This document shows, in pieces, positions 9,924 through 20,961 of a stretch of 64,000 nucleotides of DNA. Source of the DNA: Atriophallophorus winterbourni (Eukaryota; Platyhelminthes; Trematoda; Plagiorchiida; Microphallidae); NCBI GenBank assembly GCA_013407085.1, contig JACCGJ010002581.1:62001-126000 (forward strand). The letters are read 5' to 3'. Position numbers and translations under genes: made by a program. Positions within the stretch are counted from its first letter, which is position 1. Each line of letters begins with the position of its first letter. The notes under the pieces are model-generated. The model saw nothing but the letters and a program-made list of their open reading frames with translations, did not search any database and was not told where the DNA came from.

Positions 9924-12752
9924 TTATTGATATGATTTTAGCGTAGGATTGACATTTAGGTATTGTACAGGCCTGCGATTCCGGTTGGAGCGTCTCTGTG
10001 GTAAAGCTTGTTGCTGCATATCTGATGTGTTCTGTTCCTTTGGCTTTTGGTTTTCCGTTGGAATTTCGAAAGTATCCAACAAGATATCAAGTGGCAGTTG
10101 ACTCTTTGCGTTTTGTATTCCATAATCTTCTATTGTTCGAGGTCTAATATGGTTCACGTGTCGAATGTGTTTTCGAGAACCATACTGCAACTCATACGTC
10201 ACTGTGCCCAGACGACGTCCTATGATTCCTGGAATCCATTTCTCTCTCGTTCCGTAAAAGGACCTGACATATACTCGATCACCTGGTTTATAGGATCTTC
10301 CATTAGGCTTTTCACCTGTATGCAGTCCGAAGTTTGCCTGTTTTTTGTGTTCTGGGGTTTTTGGTAGCATGGCGCTGTGTATTGTTCTTAGTGGGCGGCC
10401 CAAAAAGAGTTCGGCTGGTGATTGTTTTCCTGGTAGCGATAGGTTTGGAGTTGTACGATACGCAAACAGAAAGGTATGCAATTGTTCATTCCGCGTTCCT
10501 TCTCCTTCTAGCTTCACGAGTGCTCGTTTGAAAGTATCTACAAAACGTTCAGCCTGCCCATTGGATTGTGGATGATAAATGGGCGAATGCATGTGATTGA
10601 TCGTGAGAGAAGCACAAAAATCGGTGAACTCAGATGAGGTAAACTGTGGTCCATTGTCAGTGACTAACGTTTCGGGAATGCCAAATTGAGAAAATAGCCT
10701 TTCGAAGATCGATATTGTAGAACTTGTCGTGATTCTATTCATGGCATGAATTTCGGGCCATTTTGAATAGGCGTCAACAATGACCAAATAGTGTATCCCA
10801 TTCAAGGGTCCTGCAAAGTCGGCATGAATACGTTTCCATGGTCCCGATGGAACAGGCCAGGGCTGTGGTTCACATTTCGGAGGTAATTTGGCTGCTTCAG
10901 CACAACTGTAGCATGAGCGCACCATGTTTTCGATATCACGGTCCATGAAGGGCCAAAAGGCATAGTTCCGGCTAAGCGCTTTCATCCGACTGATACCAGG
11001 ATGACCCTGATGTAATTGTCGTAGAACAAGATGTTGTAGAGCTTTAGGAATGACTACTCGATCGTGGAACATAAGACAGCCATCAACGATGGATAGTGCG
11101 AATTGGCGAGTAGAGAACTGCTTGAGATATGGATCAGTGATTTTCTCAGGCCAGCCGTTTTGTTGGAATTGCATAACTTGTTGTAGTGTTTGATCGTTTG
11201 CGGTTGCCTTGCGAACTGTTGCTGCCGTTATTGGAAGATGTCTGACGCTTGCGTTGAAAACATGGTACATCGGGTCTGCTGAAACAGAAGACACTACGAA
11301 GTCTTCATTTTGGGATCGAGAACCAATGTCCGCAATGAGCCTTGAGAGTGCATCAGCGTGACCAAAGTTGCTGGTACACTTGTATCGGAGGTCAAAATCA
11401 TACGACAATAATTGTGTTGCCCAGCGTTGTAGTCGATTTGCTGTATGTACAGGTATCCCCTTCTTCGCACCAAATATTGCCAACAGTGGCTTATGATCTG
11501 TGAATAAGGTAAACTTTCGTCCGTGAATCATTTTATGGAACTTGTTAACGGCAAAGACGAGGGCCAACCCTTCTTTCTCGATCTGACTGTAGTTCCTTTC
11601 AGCAACTGTTAATGTTCTGGATACGTGCATGACGGCTTTTTGTTTTCCATCAGGATATTTATGCAACAGTACGGCGCCGATTCCATTTTGTGATGCATCT
11701 GCTGCAACGATCATGGGTAGTTTTGGATCGTAGTGTGTTAGCAGTAGATCAGACGACAAGATATCCTTTATTCTGTTGAAAGAGCGCTGACATTCATTTG
11801 ACCAAGACCATTTGCTGTTCTTTGTTAATAGATAATTAAGTGGTGCTCGAAGTTCGTGCATTTTTGGTACAAAGTTATGATAATAATTCACCAGGCCAAG
11901 AAAAGACTGCAATGTCGCTACGTTGTGAGGCGGTGGCATGTCTCTGATCGCCTTGATTTTGTCTGGATCAGGTCGTCTACCTTCGTGATTAATTATTGAT
12001 CCCAAGTAGGTTATAGTGTCCGTCATTAGAGTGCATTTTTCTGGCCTGACACGGAAACCGTACTCCTCTATGATTGTGAAAAGTTGATTTAAATGATCAT
12101 AATGTTCTTCGCGATTCTGGCTAGATACGATGATATCATCCATATAGGCTTTAGCAAAGGATAATCCGGACAGCATGGTGTCCATTATTTGCTGAAAAAT
12201 TGCCGGAGCGCATTTGACACCAAAAGGCAGACGATTATAACGATACAACCCTTTGTGTGTGTTGATGGTTAGCAGCTCTTTCGATTTCTCACAAACTGGA
12301 ACTTGTAGGTATGCATCAGAGAGGTCAATCTTTGAAAATATTTTCCCACCATTCATCTGCGAGAATAGATCATCTGGGGTTGGTAATGGATATTGGTGTG
12401 TCTCCAGTGAGCTATTTAGCCCGGTGGAAAAATCACCTGGGGCACCAAGTTTTTGCATCAAAAGGCGTACTTTAGTTTGCTCATCCAAAGCACCTCCGTC
12501 CACAAGAAATATGTCTTCATACCGATGATACCAAGCACTGAAAGTGGCGCCGTTGTCTGGATCATAATAGAATTCTTGGATGTTATGTGCAATTGAGTCT
12601 TTTAACTGATGAGTGGTGCCAACGGGGAATTGCGAAGTAACCAGGTTTTTTAACTGATTTGTTAATGATTCCATCATCTGTGTTGTGGCTTGTTGTTGTT
12701 GAAATATCTGTTGTTGTTGCTGCTTCAAAAACTCCATCAACATGGGGTCCAT
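9924..12752 (-). CDS. Gag-RT-RNase H-integrase fusion polyprotein of element K
   Basis: I start this frame at the first ATG (12752), because the upstream in-frame codons are part of the primer-binding site. About 942 residues. A glutamine-rich N-terminus is followed by the gag motif FYYDPDNGATFSAWYHRYED (residues about 60-80), which then jumps at residues 102-110 into RT at DFSTGLNSSLE. RT keeps the FSKIDLSDAYLQV and YMDDI motifs (about 140-207). RNase H has VAADAS and FTDHKPLL, and integrase has its HHCC zinc site (HQGHPG...CYSC) and a DDE core (HADFAG, VTDNGPQF, NGQAERF). The protein ends with a basic tail. Missing are capsid C-terminus, nucleocapsid knuckle, protease and RT fingers. An unbroken frame after such a deletion suggests recent activity or a recent deletion. 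Confidence 0.9.
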   Translation of the reverse strand: MDPMLMEFLKQQQQQIFQQQQATTQMMESLTNQLKNLVTSQFPVGTTHQLKDSIAHNIQEFYYDPDNGATFSAWYHRYEDIFLVDGGALDEQTKVRLLMQKLGAPGDFSTGLNSSLETHQYPLPTPDDLFSQMNGGKIFSKIDLSDAYLQVPVCEKSKELLTINTHKGLYRYNRLPFGVKCAPAIFQQIMDTMLSGLSFAKAYMDDIIVSSQNREEHYDHLNQLFTIIEEYGFRVRPEKCTLMTDTITYLGSIINHEGRRPDPDKIKAIRDMPPPHNVATLQSFLGLVNYYHNFVPKMHELRAPLNYLLTKNSKWSWSNECQRSFNRIKDILSSDLLLTHYDPKLPMIVAADASQNGIGAVLLHKYPDGKQKAVMHVSRTLTVAERNYSQIEKEGLALVFAVNKFHKMIHGRKFTLFTDHKPLLAIFGAKKGIPVHTANRLQRWATQLLSYDFDLRYKCTSNFGHADALSRLIADIGSRSQNEDFVVSSVSADPMYHVFNASVRHLPITAATVRKATANDQTLQQVMQFQQNGWPEKITDPYLKQFSTRQFALSIVDGCLMFHDRVVIPKALQHLVLRQLHQGHPGISRMKALSRNYAFWPFMDRDIENMVRSCYSCAEAAKLPPKCEPQPWPVPSGPWKRIHADFAGPLNGIHYLVIVDAYSKWPEIHAMNRITTSSTISIFERLFSQFGIPETLVTDNGPQFTSSEFTDFCASLTINHMHSPIYHPQSNGQAERFVDTFKRALVKLEGEGTRNEQLHTFLFAYRTTPNLSLPGKQSPAELFLGRPLRTIHSAMLPKTPEHKKQANFGLHTGEKPNGRSYKPGDRVYVRSFYGTREKWIPGIIGRRLGTVTYELQYGSRKHIRHVNHIRPRTIEDYGIQNAKSQLPLDILLDTFEIPTENQKPKEQNTSDMQQQALPQRRSNRNRRPVQYLNVNPTLKSYQ

Positions 12753-12768
12753 AATTCCCGTCGCCAAT
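12751..12768 (-). other. Primer-binding site of element K
   Basis: On the minus strand directly downstream of the 5' LTR the sequence reads ATTGGCGACGGGAATTATGG. The first bases TGGCGACGGG are shared with element L, defining one lineage. The ORF's first ATG overlaps its end. Confidence 0.75.
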
Positions 12769-12976
12769 TGTTAAATCCCGAACACGATAAAAATGCTCAA
12801 CGCGGACAACAGAACTCTATTAAACAAAGTGACATGATTTGAACAAGTTTGCGATCAATATTAACGGACCAATGAGAGTAGAGTTGTAAGCGGATTTCAA
12901 TCGATACACTGTACGCGCGTGCGGGTGCATGACCGCACACACAGTCAAATATAACGTAGATATGCTGCCTGTAACA
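12769..12976 (-). repeat. 5' LTR of element K
   Basis: 208 bases, from TGTTAAATCC to CTGTAACA, followed by the target duplication GTCCT. It should hold the element's promoter on the minus strand, but I could not assign a TATA box with confidence. Confidence 0.9.
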
Positions 12977-12981
12977 GTCCT
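12977..12981. repeat. Right 5-bp target site duplication of element K (GTCCT)
   Basis: Exact repeat of 9692-9696, after which the interrupted LINE endonuclease frame resumes. Confidence 0.9.
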
Positions 12982-13710
12982 AATGCTAGTAATGTGAAAG
13001 TCAAAGCACCCCTTCCTGGTTGTGACCATAACATGCTCACGTGTCAACTTCATCTTTGTGAGAATCGGACCTCCACCAGCAAAGCTAATGACCGTCTTTA
13101 TGTTGATTGGACAAAGTTTTCGACTCTAATTAGAAACTCTGATTGGACTGACTTCTTTATATCTCCGGATTTCAACCTTACCTCTTCATTATTCCATAAG
13201 AACTTATCTAAATGTCTCGTAACTTCATCAATTCCTCAGAAAACTAAATCAATTAAACATGATAAAATAAACCTTTGTGAAAAAAGATAGTCCGTCTTTC
13301 TGCTTTTGTAAACCACACGCCGGACTTTTATTCATTTTTACGTCGTAAGGAACTTATTAGCTCTTTTACAACAATCAAATTACAATTCATCGAGAATCAA
13401 GAAAGAATGGCCCAAAACAGTGCTTCGAAGACAATGTCTTTGAATAATCTGACGAGATCTCGATATAATATAAGTAAACATGAAATTTCTACAATTGTGT
13501 TCCCCCATGATAATATGGAATCATCCACATCAGATTCTTCAGAAATATAAATGCTATTTTTAAACTATTTTAGCTAATCAATCAATACTATCATATACCC
13601 TAAAGCCCCAGGTCGAAATACCAGCGTATACCCTGTACTCTCAAATCAAAATAATAATTCAATGTGTATTGATCTAATCTCCTTTAGTTTACAAGGTGTT
13701 AGCGTTATGT
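12982..13710 (+). pseudogene. Family 1 LINE, right part (endonuclease end and post-endonuclease region)
   Basis: The frame resumes with LPGCDHNM, the conserved SDH-type end of the endonuclease (about 13012-13038), and runs to a stop at 13288. Beyond that, 13200-13690 is nearly identical to 1-490, with the same defects, so the two copies share a recent ancestor or a duplication. The copy ends near 13700 at an AT-rich palindrome and contains no RT. Confidence 0.85.
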
Positions 13711-13739
13711 GTTATGTTATGTGTTATTATGTATATGTG

Positions 13740-13856
13740 TTAGGGTATCAGGGTGATATATATATCTATATATATATGATAATATATATATATAGAGATA
13801 TAGATAGAGAACGGGGGGTCTCTCGCTGGCCCTTGTAAGCCGCATCTCTATATATC
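13740..13856. repeat. AT-rich palindrome and flanking hairpin at a LINE-LINE boundary
   Basis: 13754-13801 is an imperfect inverted repeat made of TATATA runs, and TATATAGAGAT near 13789 pairs again with ATCTCTATATA near 13845. The sequence lies exactly between the end of a plus-strand LINE and the start of a minus-strand LINE. It has no coding content. Confidence 0.6.
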
Positions 13857-13864
13857 AGCAACAT

Positions 13865-16695
13865 AGTCCAGGAGAACCTCAGTTGAATAAATCCTGTCCG
13901 GTGTTGTACAGCTTCGCCGTGATTACAAGCGATACCTTATCCACTAGAAGCTTGAATTGGTTTTCAGATCTTGCTGAGATAACCTTTTCCGGAAGCGCAT
14001 TCCACAAGTTAACAATTCTCGTTGAGAGCGTGAATCCCTGTAATAGACGTAGTGGCCTTTGCTTTTGAAGCTTTAGAGCATGGCCACGGGTTCTTGAGTC
14101 CGTCGCGAAAGGGAAAAACTCGCGCAGCCCGTCACCATAAGCTCCTAGTAATATGCGACGAGTTAGCAGCAGGTCGTAGCGCACACGCCGAATACTGAGC
14201 AACATGAGTTTTAGGCGTTGAACTCTCTTCACATAAGGAATTGATTTCAATTCTTGTAATCGTTTTGTCACCCGCCTTTGAAATTTTTCCAACTGGTCAC
14301 GTTCTCCCTTAGTTTGAGGATAGGTGGCTGGCAAACCATATTCCGAAACTCGTCTAACGTATGTGGAATAAAGAATGCGAAAAATTTGTGGAGTAATATC
14401 CGAAAACGACCGGCTAATGGCACACCATGCGCGGTTTGCAGCAGCGGATTTTCTGTTCATATCCTCCTTCGATTTAAGCGTCTAATTCACAATTGTACCC
14501 AGGTCACGTTCAGTATCAACATACTTCAGTTGATGATCCCCGAGGAAGTACGCACCTTCAGGCGTGCTTGGCCCCAAAAGCATGACAGCGCATTTCTGTC
14601 GGTTTACAGAAAGCTGCCATTTTACCATCCAATCAAGCAATTTGTTCAATTCGTTCTGGAAAATGGTATTATTAGCAGAAGAGCTTACTGTACCCAAACT
14701 TTCAGATCTTCCGCGAAAATAGACAATTCGTATTTAATGAGTCGGGGAGGTCTTTAACATATACTTTAAAAAGTAACGGGCCGAGAACAGATCCTTGCGG
14801 AACCCCGAAAGTTGGATGTGTAACCTGCGATTCGACTTCGTTAACCTCGACCTGTTTATAACGGTCAAAAAGGTAGTCCTCAATCCAAATTAGAACAGGT
14901 CACTTTACACCACCAGCACGGAGCTTGAGCAATAGACGCTGAAATGGAACACGGTCGAAAGCCTTAGTGAAGTCAATGAAGGCATGACTACCGGGTGACC
15001 CGGATCAAGTGCAGCACACCAGTGCTCCCGAGCAGTGATGAGATTGGATGCGCATGATCGTCTTGGCGTAAAATCATGTTGAGCAGATGTTATCTGACTG
15101 GGTGTAAGGAGAAAATCTTCAATCTGTTTTTTCAGCAGTCGTTCTAGAGTCTTCACAACTACCGAAGTGAGGGTAACCGGTCGGTAGTTAGCCGGATCAC
15201 TGGTTTCACCGCCCTTATACATTGGTTTGACAATGCCGTACTTCCAATCTTTAAGTAACCTACCATACCTCAGGGATAAATTGAAGATCAGCGCCAGTGG
15301 TTTATGTATGATACTCGACAATACCTTTAAAAGCATTGGGTGTATATCGTCCGGGCCAGGTGCTGAGTGTACATCGAGTCGTTCTAGTAAATACTGCACC
15401 ATCTCTGGCGAGATTGAGATATCCGGCATTTCGGCGTTGCACTCATGAAGCAGAGGAATGGAAAACGTCTCCTCTGTGTAAACCGAATTGTACTGAGCGG
15501 CGAGAAGAATTGCTTTACGTTCATTTTCATGTTCAGTCGAACCTCTCATAGATCTCAAGCAAGGTACTCGTTGAGAAGCTTTCGTTCTACGTCTTATGTG
15601 CGCAAACAAGCGTTTCGGCATCGAGTTGGCTTCGTTGACCAAGCGAGCTTCATAGTTCTGTCTTTTTTCTCTTTTGAGGTAATGGCACTTGTTGCGGGAA
15701 ACTTTGTAAGTTACATAGTCATCGGTGCATCCACCAGAACAAAACTTCCTCCATAACCGCTTTCTTATCTTCATGTATTTACGGATAACGTTATCAAACC
15801 ACGGCGGTCCCGAAGCGGGGGATCTTCCATTCATCCATGGGGCATGATTTTCAAGCAAACTTATTTTACCCAAAATGTCCAACCAACAGATATCAACATT
15901 CGTAGATATAGAGAGTGACCAGTCCATCGAGTTTTCAGACGTGATTAGACTCGTTGTGTCTAATTTCCAGTAGTTTCGCCTGGCGTGCGTACGTATTCTC
16001 GGTTGAAGACCCCGATTCCAAACGAACCATAAAGAACAGCGATCGCTGCAGTTAATGGAGGTCTCAATATACCGATTCGTAACATCAGAGAATCTAGGTG
16101 TGACCGCCAAATCCAATATCGAAGGAACTTCCCCGACGCATATCCTCGTAGGATCGTTTACATTCTGCACCAAATTCAGCTCCAAAATCGTATCCAGGAA
16201 TTCTCGTTGTAACGGTTCACCCCTCGAAACTAAATCCGCCCAGTTTATATCAGGAGCATTCAGGTCTCCAAGAACGATACAGTCACCAGTGATATCATAC
16301 CGTTTGATTTGATCACATAACACAGGAACGTAAGCGCCAGGTGAGCGGTAAATGACATCAAGTGATGCAGCTCCAGAGCTAGACTTCACCTTGCACCAGA
16401 AGCTTTCGGCATTTCCAGCATCATTTTGAAACCTTTCCAATACTTCCACAATAAGGTGCTCTTTAAAGTATACGGGAACGCCACCGGCAGATCTCGAAGC
16501 TACTCTCTCATTTCTGAAAAGCATATAGTGTGGTAGCTCGCACTCCATATCACATATATTCATTGTTAACCACGATTCCGTAAGAGCAATGATATCTGGC
16601 TGTCGCCGACAGGCAATTTCACTAACCTCGTCAAGTTTATTGCGTAGACTCCTCGCATTGAAAAGCAATACTCGAAATCTCTTCACAGAATGATT
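13865..16695 (-). pseudogene. LINE C (CR1/Jockey type) ORF2: endonuclease and reverse transcriptase
   Basis: The minus-strand frame 16686-14905 (593 codons) begins with VLLFNARSLRNKL, continues with the endonuclease motifs IALTESWL and VLGDLNAPDINW, and then RT with NYRPVTLTSVVVKTLE. It breaks near 14985 before the palm Asp motif. The palm, an FGVPQGSVLGPLLF stretch (about 14810) and the thumb/C-terminus (ORF 14460-13879, TYVRRVSEYGLPA, IVNLWNALPEKV) follow in other frames. The first codon of the long frame is GTG, so the true start is upstream and not certain. Nearly full length, but at least three frame breaks make it non-functional. Confidence 0.88.
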
Positions 16696-16721
16696 AACTG
16701 GAGATGAATTGACAGCGGCTC

Positions 16722-17365
16722 CTAACGGATGTGCGACCTCCTCCTCACTACCCGAAAATCCACAATATGGAGATCAACCTCGTCAGCTTCCCTGCGTGCT
16801 CGCAATTCTTGGGTAGCTGTTTTCATTTTGATTCCATCTTCCGGAGATAGGTCGCGTAGTATCTTGAATTGCTCACCCTTAAGACGATGAGCGCATATTA
16901 ATACCATCAGGCTTGCTCATCCGAAACTAAAACAATTTTCAGCGTTCGCGTTTTATCATCCTCTATCTTCCGGCCAAGTCGGAATGCGAAAATGATGGTA
17001 ACTTCTTACTCTCCTTGATCACAAAGCTTTGGAAAATTTGATTGTAGGAAAGTTCGCCCTTGCTGTGAGCGTATTCAAGCCATGTCCCCGGTTTGCTCAA
17101 GAACATTTACCATAATAAGGCATCGCTTCCGAGAATCCAAAAAAGGCTTCTTTGAGACCAGAGATCTGAAAGCATTATCAGAAGTAGGTACTTCTTCCAC
17201 CACATTCTGCTGAGCCTCTTTTTTGCTCAATCGCCGTGACAATATTTCATAGCCCAGATCACTGAGTAGACCCTTTGACGTCACATCTGCATAAGTCTTA
17301 TTCCTTCCTGACTGTTGAGCAAACGGTGTTGAAGGCGAGCAAACGTCCAGTTCCTGCACGTTCAA
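16722..17365 (-). pseudogene. LINE C ORF1-like region
   Basis: Two minus-strand frames, 17365-17075 and 16907-16722, lie immediately upstream of the LINE C endonuclease. The second has PEDGIKMKTATQELRARREA followed by DLHIVDFRVV, the C-terminal style of ORF1 proteins in this group, which bind element RNA. The region 17074-16908 between them is in a different frame. The 5' end of the element was not located; 17366-17600 may be 5' UTR. Confidence 0.6.
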
Positions 17366-17904
17366 TGGATCCTCGATATTAATATTTTGTAAACGGCTTA
17401 GTCCCTTAGTCCAATAGTATTTATTTTCCAGATTAAGTGTTTACATCCATGTGAAGAATTCCGGCTCACAAACGAGGCAACTCTGCGACGCCGAATCTTC
17501 TACGAATACCCAAAAAAAAGACACTCTTCATTCAAAACATATATATTCGACAATAATAATGTGTACCAACTGAACATTTTCGAAGATTCTGGCTCTTCGA
17601 GATTCCTCACATCTTCGATCTTCTGGTCCGTCGTTCTGTAACATTCTTAGTGTCATTTTCCCCCCCACCCGATTTTCTTTCCATAAAATAACTGCTTATA
17701 TATTGAATTTCTGTAAAACTGATTGATTTTCATTCACCTTGATTATTTTAACGAACGAAAAATTACCAGCACGTATGACCTTGAAGATGTTGGTAATTAT
17801 TTTCCATTTTTTATTCTTCATGTATAAAAACAACTTTGATAATTATCGATCATGCTCAGCATGCCTTGGAATTCGAAAAAAATATTCATTCATCTATTTA
17901 TTTA
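17366..17904. other. No gene; possible LINE 5' UTR and a LINE-like 3' end
   Basis: The stretch has no protein-like frame. 17820-17904 resembles the end of another element: a hairpin-like CATGCCTTGG segment followed by TTTATTTATTTAAA, seen also at 51277-51333. Confidence 0.45.
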
Positions 17905-19385
17905 TTTAAAATATGGTTTACCAAAATGTATTTATTAAAAAACACAAAAAAAGACTCCAAAAATGCAAAAAATACTGTTTTTTGTGATATTTTTTATCGT
18001 TTGTAATCGATTTACTATTCATCTTTCGTTTACCCCTCACCATGATGGTAAAGAAAATTTATCTTCAATTGTGTTCCAGTGTCTCTGACTCCCAAACCAA
18101 CTCCGATACTGGCCTTTGCTCCTTCCGCATAAGACTGATTCCTCTGTATGAACCGGAAGCCCTACTGGCGAACAGTTTTGGTTTCCCTTATACGACAATT
18201 CTTCGACTTACCTGGATCGTACAACCGGCCCAAACCTCATGCAATTTCAACCACAATCTCTCTTCATCCCCTCGATTTTCTAATGATTTTTTTCAATTTA
18301 ACTTCGGTATTTTATATACTTTTCTTCAATCACATCCACCAACATTCCGAAGAAATCGAATTATATATTTATAAAAGAACTTTCTTTATTTCATGAATTA
18401 ATTTTTCCTTTGACAATTAAATCTTCATGCGCACCATTTCTTTTATAATTTTTTGTCTTTTATTTTCTTTTCTCAATTTCTGCTCCAGAATATATCGGAT
18501 GCTCTCCATTTGCTTAATTTGATGCAATCTAGATGAATCTTTATCACTGTGTGACATTGCGAAAAAAATAACTTTCTTACCATTGTAATTTTACCATTCT
18601 TTATTAAACGGGATAATATTCAAAAATTCCGCTTGATGAGGTTATTTTTACAATTTATTTATTTTGTACACATTGATAACCTGATCATGTTTTGCATGCC
18701 TTGGTCTACCAAGAATATAGTATAATTATTATGTGAGTGTGCTAATCACATAATGGATCTTCCGCTCATCTTGTGTTATACGGTTTATCTCGAAGTATGA
18801 TTCCGCTTGCATGAACCACAGCTCTAAATTTTGAGTCTAGAATTGGGGAATGGTGAAAGCTATTGTGCTAATGATCACCGGGCTAAAATCCCTTTGAGGC
18901 TCACTCACGTGCGGTATAGCATGCAATTGTTGATGGAATATAGAATCTTCAAATGATCAGGAACAAACTTACCGTGTTTTTTGGATCACCAGTTTTATTA
19001 TGCCCTAGTGGTGTTTTCTGACGACTGCGTTCTATCTACGGCTTTCTCTATTAAACCCCGTCGTCTTAGCTTATAGAACAACGCTCATATTTCGAATATC
19101 ATTTTTTGGAGTATTGGCGTCGTGCAGTAAAAGCTAGTTTGAAAAAAAACGAAAAATGGAAGAAGGAAAATGGTGGAAATGTGGTTCGCTGCCTGTTGAT
19201 GTTTTTTCACCTATATCCTGTGTTAGTTGCGTCACGCCGTATAATTTTATTAAAAGTGGTCGATGTCACTTGTCGGACGGTAAATGTCTTTCAATATACA
19301 CGGGACGCAGACAGAGTTTCAGATCACATGTTAGCGAAAGATTGTGTAAATCGACGTATGCAAAAATAAATGTGTAGAGACACTG
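17905..19385. repeat. Dispersed non-coding repeat R1b (partner of 2610-3800)
   Basis: Same orientation and order as R1a: block 17905-18725 equals 2610-3425 and block 19070-19385 equals 3480-3800, with about 330 bases of extra sequence between them (18726-19050). The frames within are not conserved between the copies. Confidence 0.7.
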
Positions 19386-19884
19386 GTCTGCTACATCCCT
19401 ATAGACTTTCACATTTGAAGACAGTTTACGTCCACGAAATCTTCCATTCCCGATACACAAGTACCTCGTGAACACTTTTTTTCATTTTCTACAATCAATA
19501 CCGCATTTTGTTTCCAAACTAACTAGCTCGTGGCAACAGTAAGTTCTCTTTCTGTGCCATTAGTATTTTCCTCACAACCCCGTCAACTCTCTGTTAGTTT
19601 CATTCCTATTTTAGATCCCAGTATCGAAAGTCTGAACACACGCAGTTTCAGCTGACCTAGTTCCAGAGAATGTTGTGGGTAGCTGTCTCGGGTTGACGCC
19701 CTATTTGTCCAAATACCACAAAATCCATTTATGGTGCTGGTTAAACGTGAATGAGGCCAGCTATAAAGCCTTGAAAACGCAAACATTTCATTCTTTGCTT
19801 TTTCAACCAACCGCTCAATCTATCCTACGGTTGGTACAAGCTATTGGCTTATATACTGTAATAAACTAATGAAATAATAAACAT
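19386..19884. other. No recognisable feature
   Basis: Short frames on both strands do not resemble any protein I know and lack repeats inside the window. Confidence 0.45.
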
Positions 19885-20655
19885 TCGACGTCACAGATGA
19901 CCCATTTTACGAAATGCTACATTTAGGCATCTTAACTGCCTGCTAACTGTGAGGGCTTTACTTGACAAATAGATCAATATCTGCTCCATCCCAGGACAAT
20001 AATCGAAACTGCGAGCGATCGCCTTCATGCGTTGGATGCCGGTGTGCCCATTGTTGAATTTTCGGAGAAAACGATCGCGTAGATTCGTTGGAATTACAAC
20101 GCGATCATCAAAATTGAACACTCGTCAAACATTGAAAGAGATTCACGTCTTCGGTAAAAATGCCAGAGTCACCTAGCAGGCCTAAATCTCTGCCAACCAC
20201 AGTGAGTATAGGCGATTGATGGCAGCAAAGTTTCATCTGTTTGTGTACGTTGTTTAATGTCATCAGCTATGACTAGAAATCCCCACACTGCGCCGTCAAA
20301 TTGTTGCAGCATATCTTGCTTAATGAAGACGCATGCGATGACTGTATCTTCGTCTGGCTGATCTCGAACGGCAGCGCGTCCACTTAACCAAGATCTTTGG
20401 AACAGCGATATTGCATATCAAAATTCTTTCCCAATAGTGTGAAAGACTATCATTGTAACTGGTTTTCAGAATGTGCTGGCATACCTTTTTGAGAGAAAGA
20501 TATCAAAATCAAATTCTTGTGGTTGGTCAGCAACGTAAAGTGACGGCCATAGATCAACTTGTGCAATCGTACTTTGCATGGATGTGCAATCATATAGTAT
20601 TTCTGTGCTGTGTGGCTAACACCGTACTAAATTGATTGACCACGGGTAGTGTATG
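19885..20655 (-). pseudogene. Gypsy relic (Mag-like): RNase H end and integrase zinc-binding region
   Basis: On the minus strand, 20560-20470 resembles RNase H (YGRHFTLLTNHK, KGMPAHSENQLQ; compare the corresponding part of element K), and 20121-19960 resembles the integrase N-terminus (FDDRVVIPTNLRDRFL, GHTGIQRMKAIARS). Several stops and shifts separate the pieces. The first 80 bases (20575-20655) recur near 63835-63915, so the fragment itself may be part of a repeated block. No LTR is visible. Confidence 0.7.
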
Positions 20656-20961
20656 AATCCGCGTCGATGTCTAGAAAATTCCTCTTTCGGTGTAAGATGA
20701 ACATTGAATTTATTTTATTGACAACTAACTGTTTAAATCTGCTGGTATTTTTGTATATTTTTACCATTTTTGTTTTACCGAACTACTTGAATTTATTCGT
20801 TCTTGAGCTTATATTTTGTATCTTTATTTGGCCGTGTGCGCGCTATTTGAAGTTGCGATCACTCGTGGTCATTGTTGCTGTTGAATATTGTTGTTTTTGG
20901 ATTCAGTACGAAGCGGAATAATTGAGGTTTGCTATTTTCATTGTTTACACAAAAACTAGTT
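20656..20961. other. AT-rich spacer before the ribozyme
   Basis: The plus-strand frame here is hydrophobic only because of T-rich codons and starts at a GTG. I do not support it as a gene. Confidence 0.5.

Larger units (their letters stand above)
9697..12976 (-). mobile_element. Ty3/gypsy LTR retrotransposon K (Mag-like lineage), complete ends, internally deleted
   Basis: A 3.28-kb element on the minus strand with two LTRs of 209 and 208 bases, TG...CA ends, a polypurine tract, a primer-binding site and a perfect 5-bp target duplication. It carries one open frame of 942 codons. The canonical gag C-terminus, zinc knuckle, protease and first part of RT are missing because of an in-frame deletion. 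The element lies inside a family 1 LINE whose frame it interrupts. With intact ends and an unbroken frame it is among the younger insertions in the window, but it lacks its own protease. Confidence 0.92.

Noticed and set aside
14278..14757. 159-codon plus-strand frame
   Set aside because: Antisense to LINE C RT; no independent support.
20240..20275. Second hammerhead core on the minus strand (CTGATGA followed by GATGAAAC)
   Set aside because: No stem II can form between the two motifs and the sequence is explained as a gypsy coding relic.
20649..20921. 90-codon hydrophobic frame before the ribozyme
   Set aside because: It starts at GTG, is hydrophobic because the DNA is T-rich, and has no homologue or conserved context in the window.
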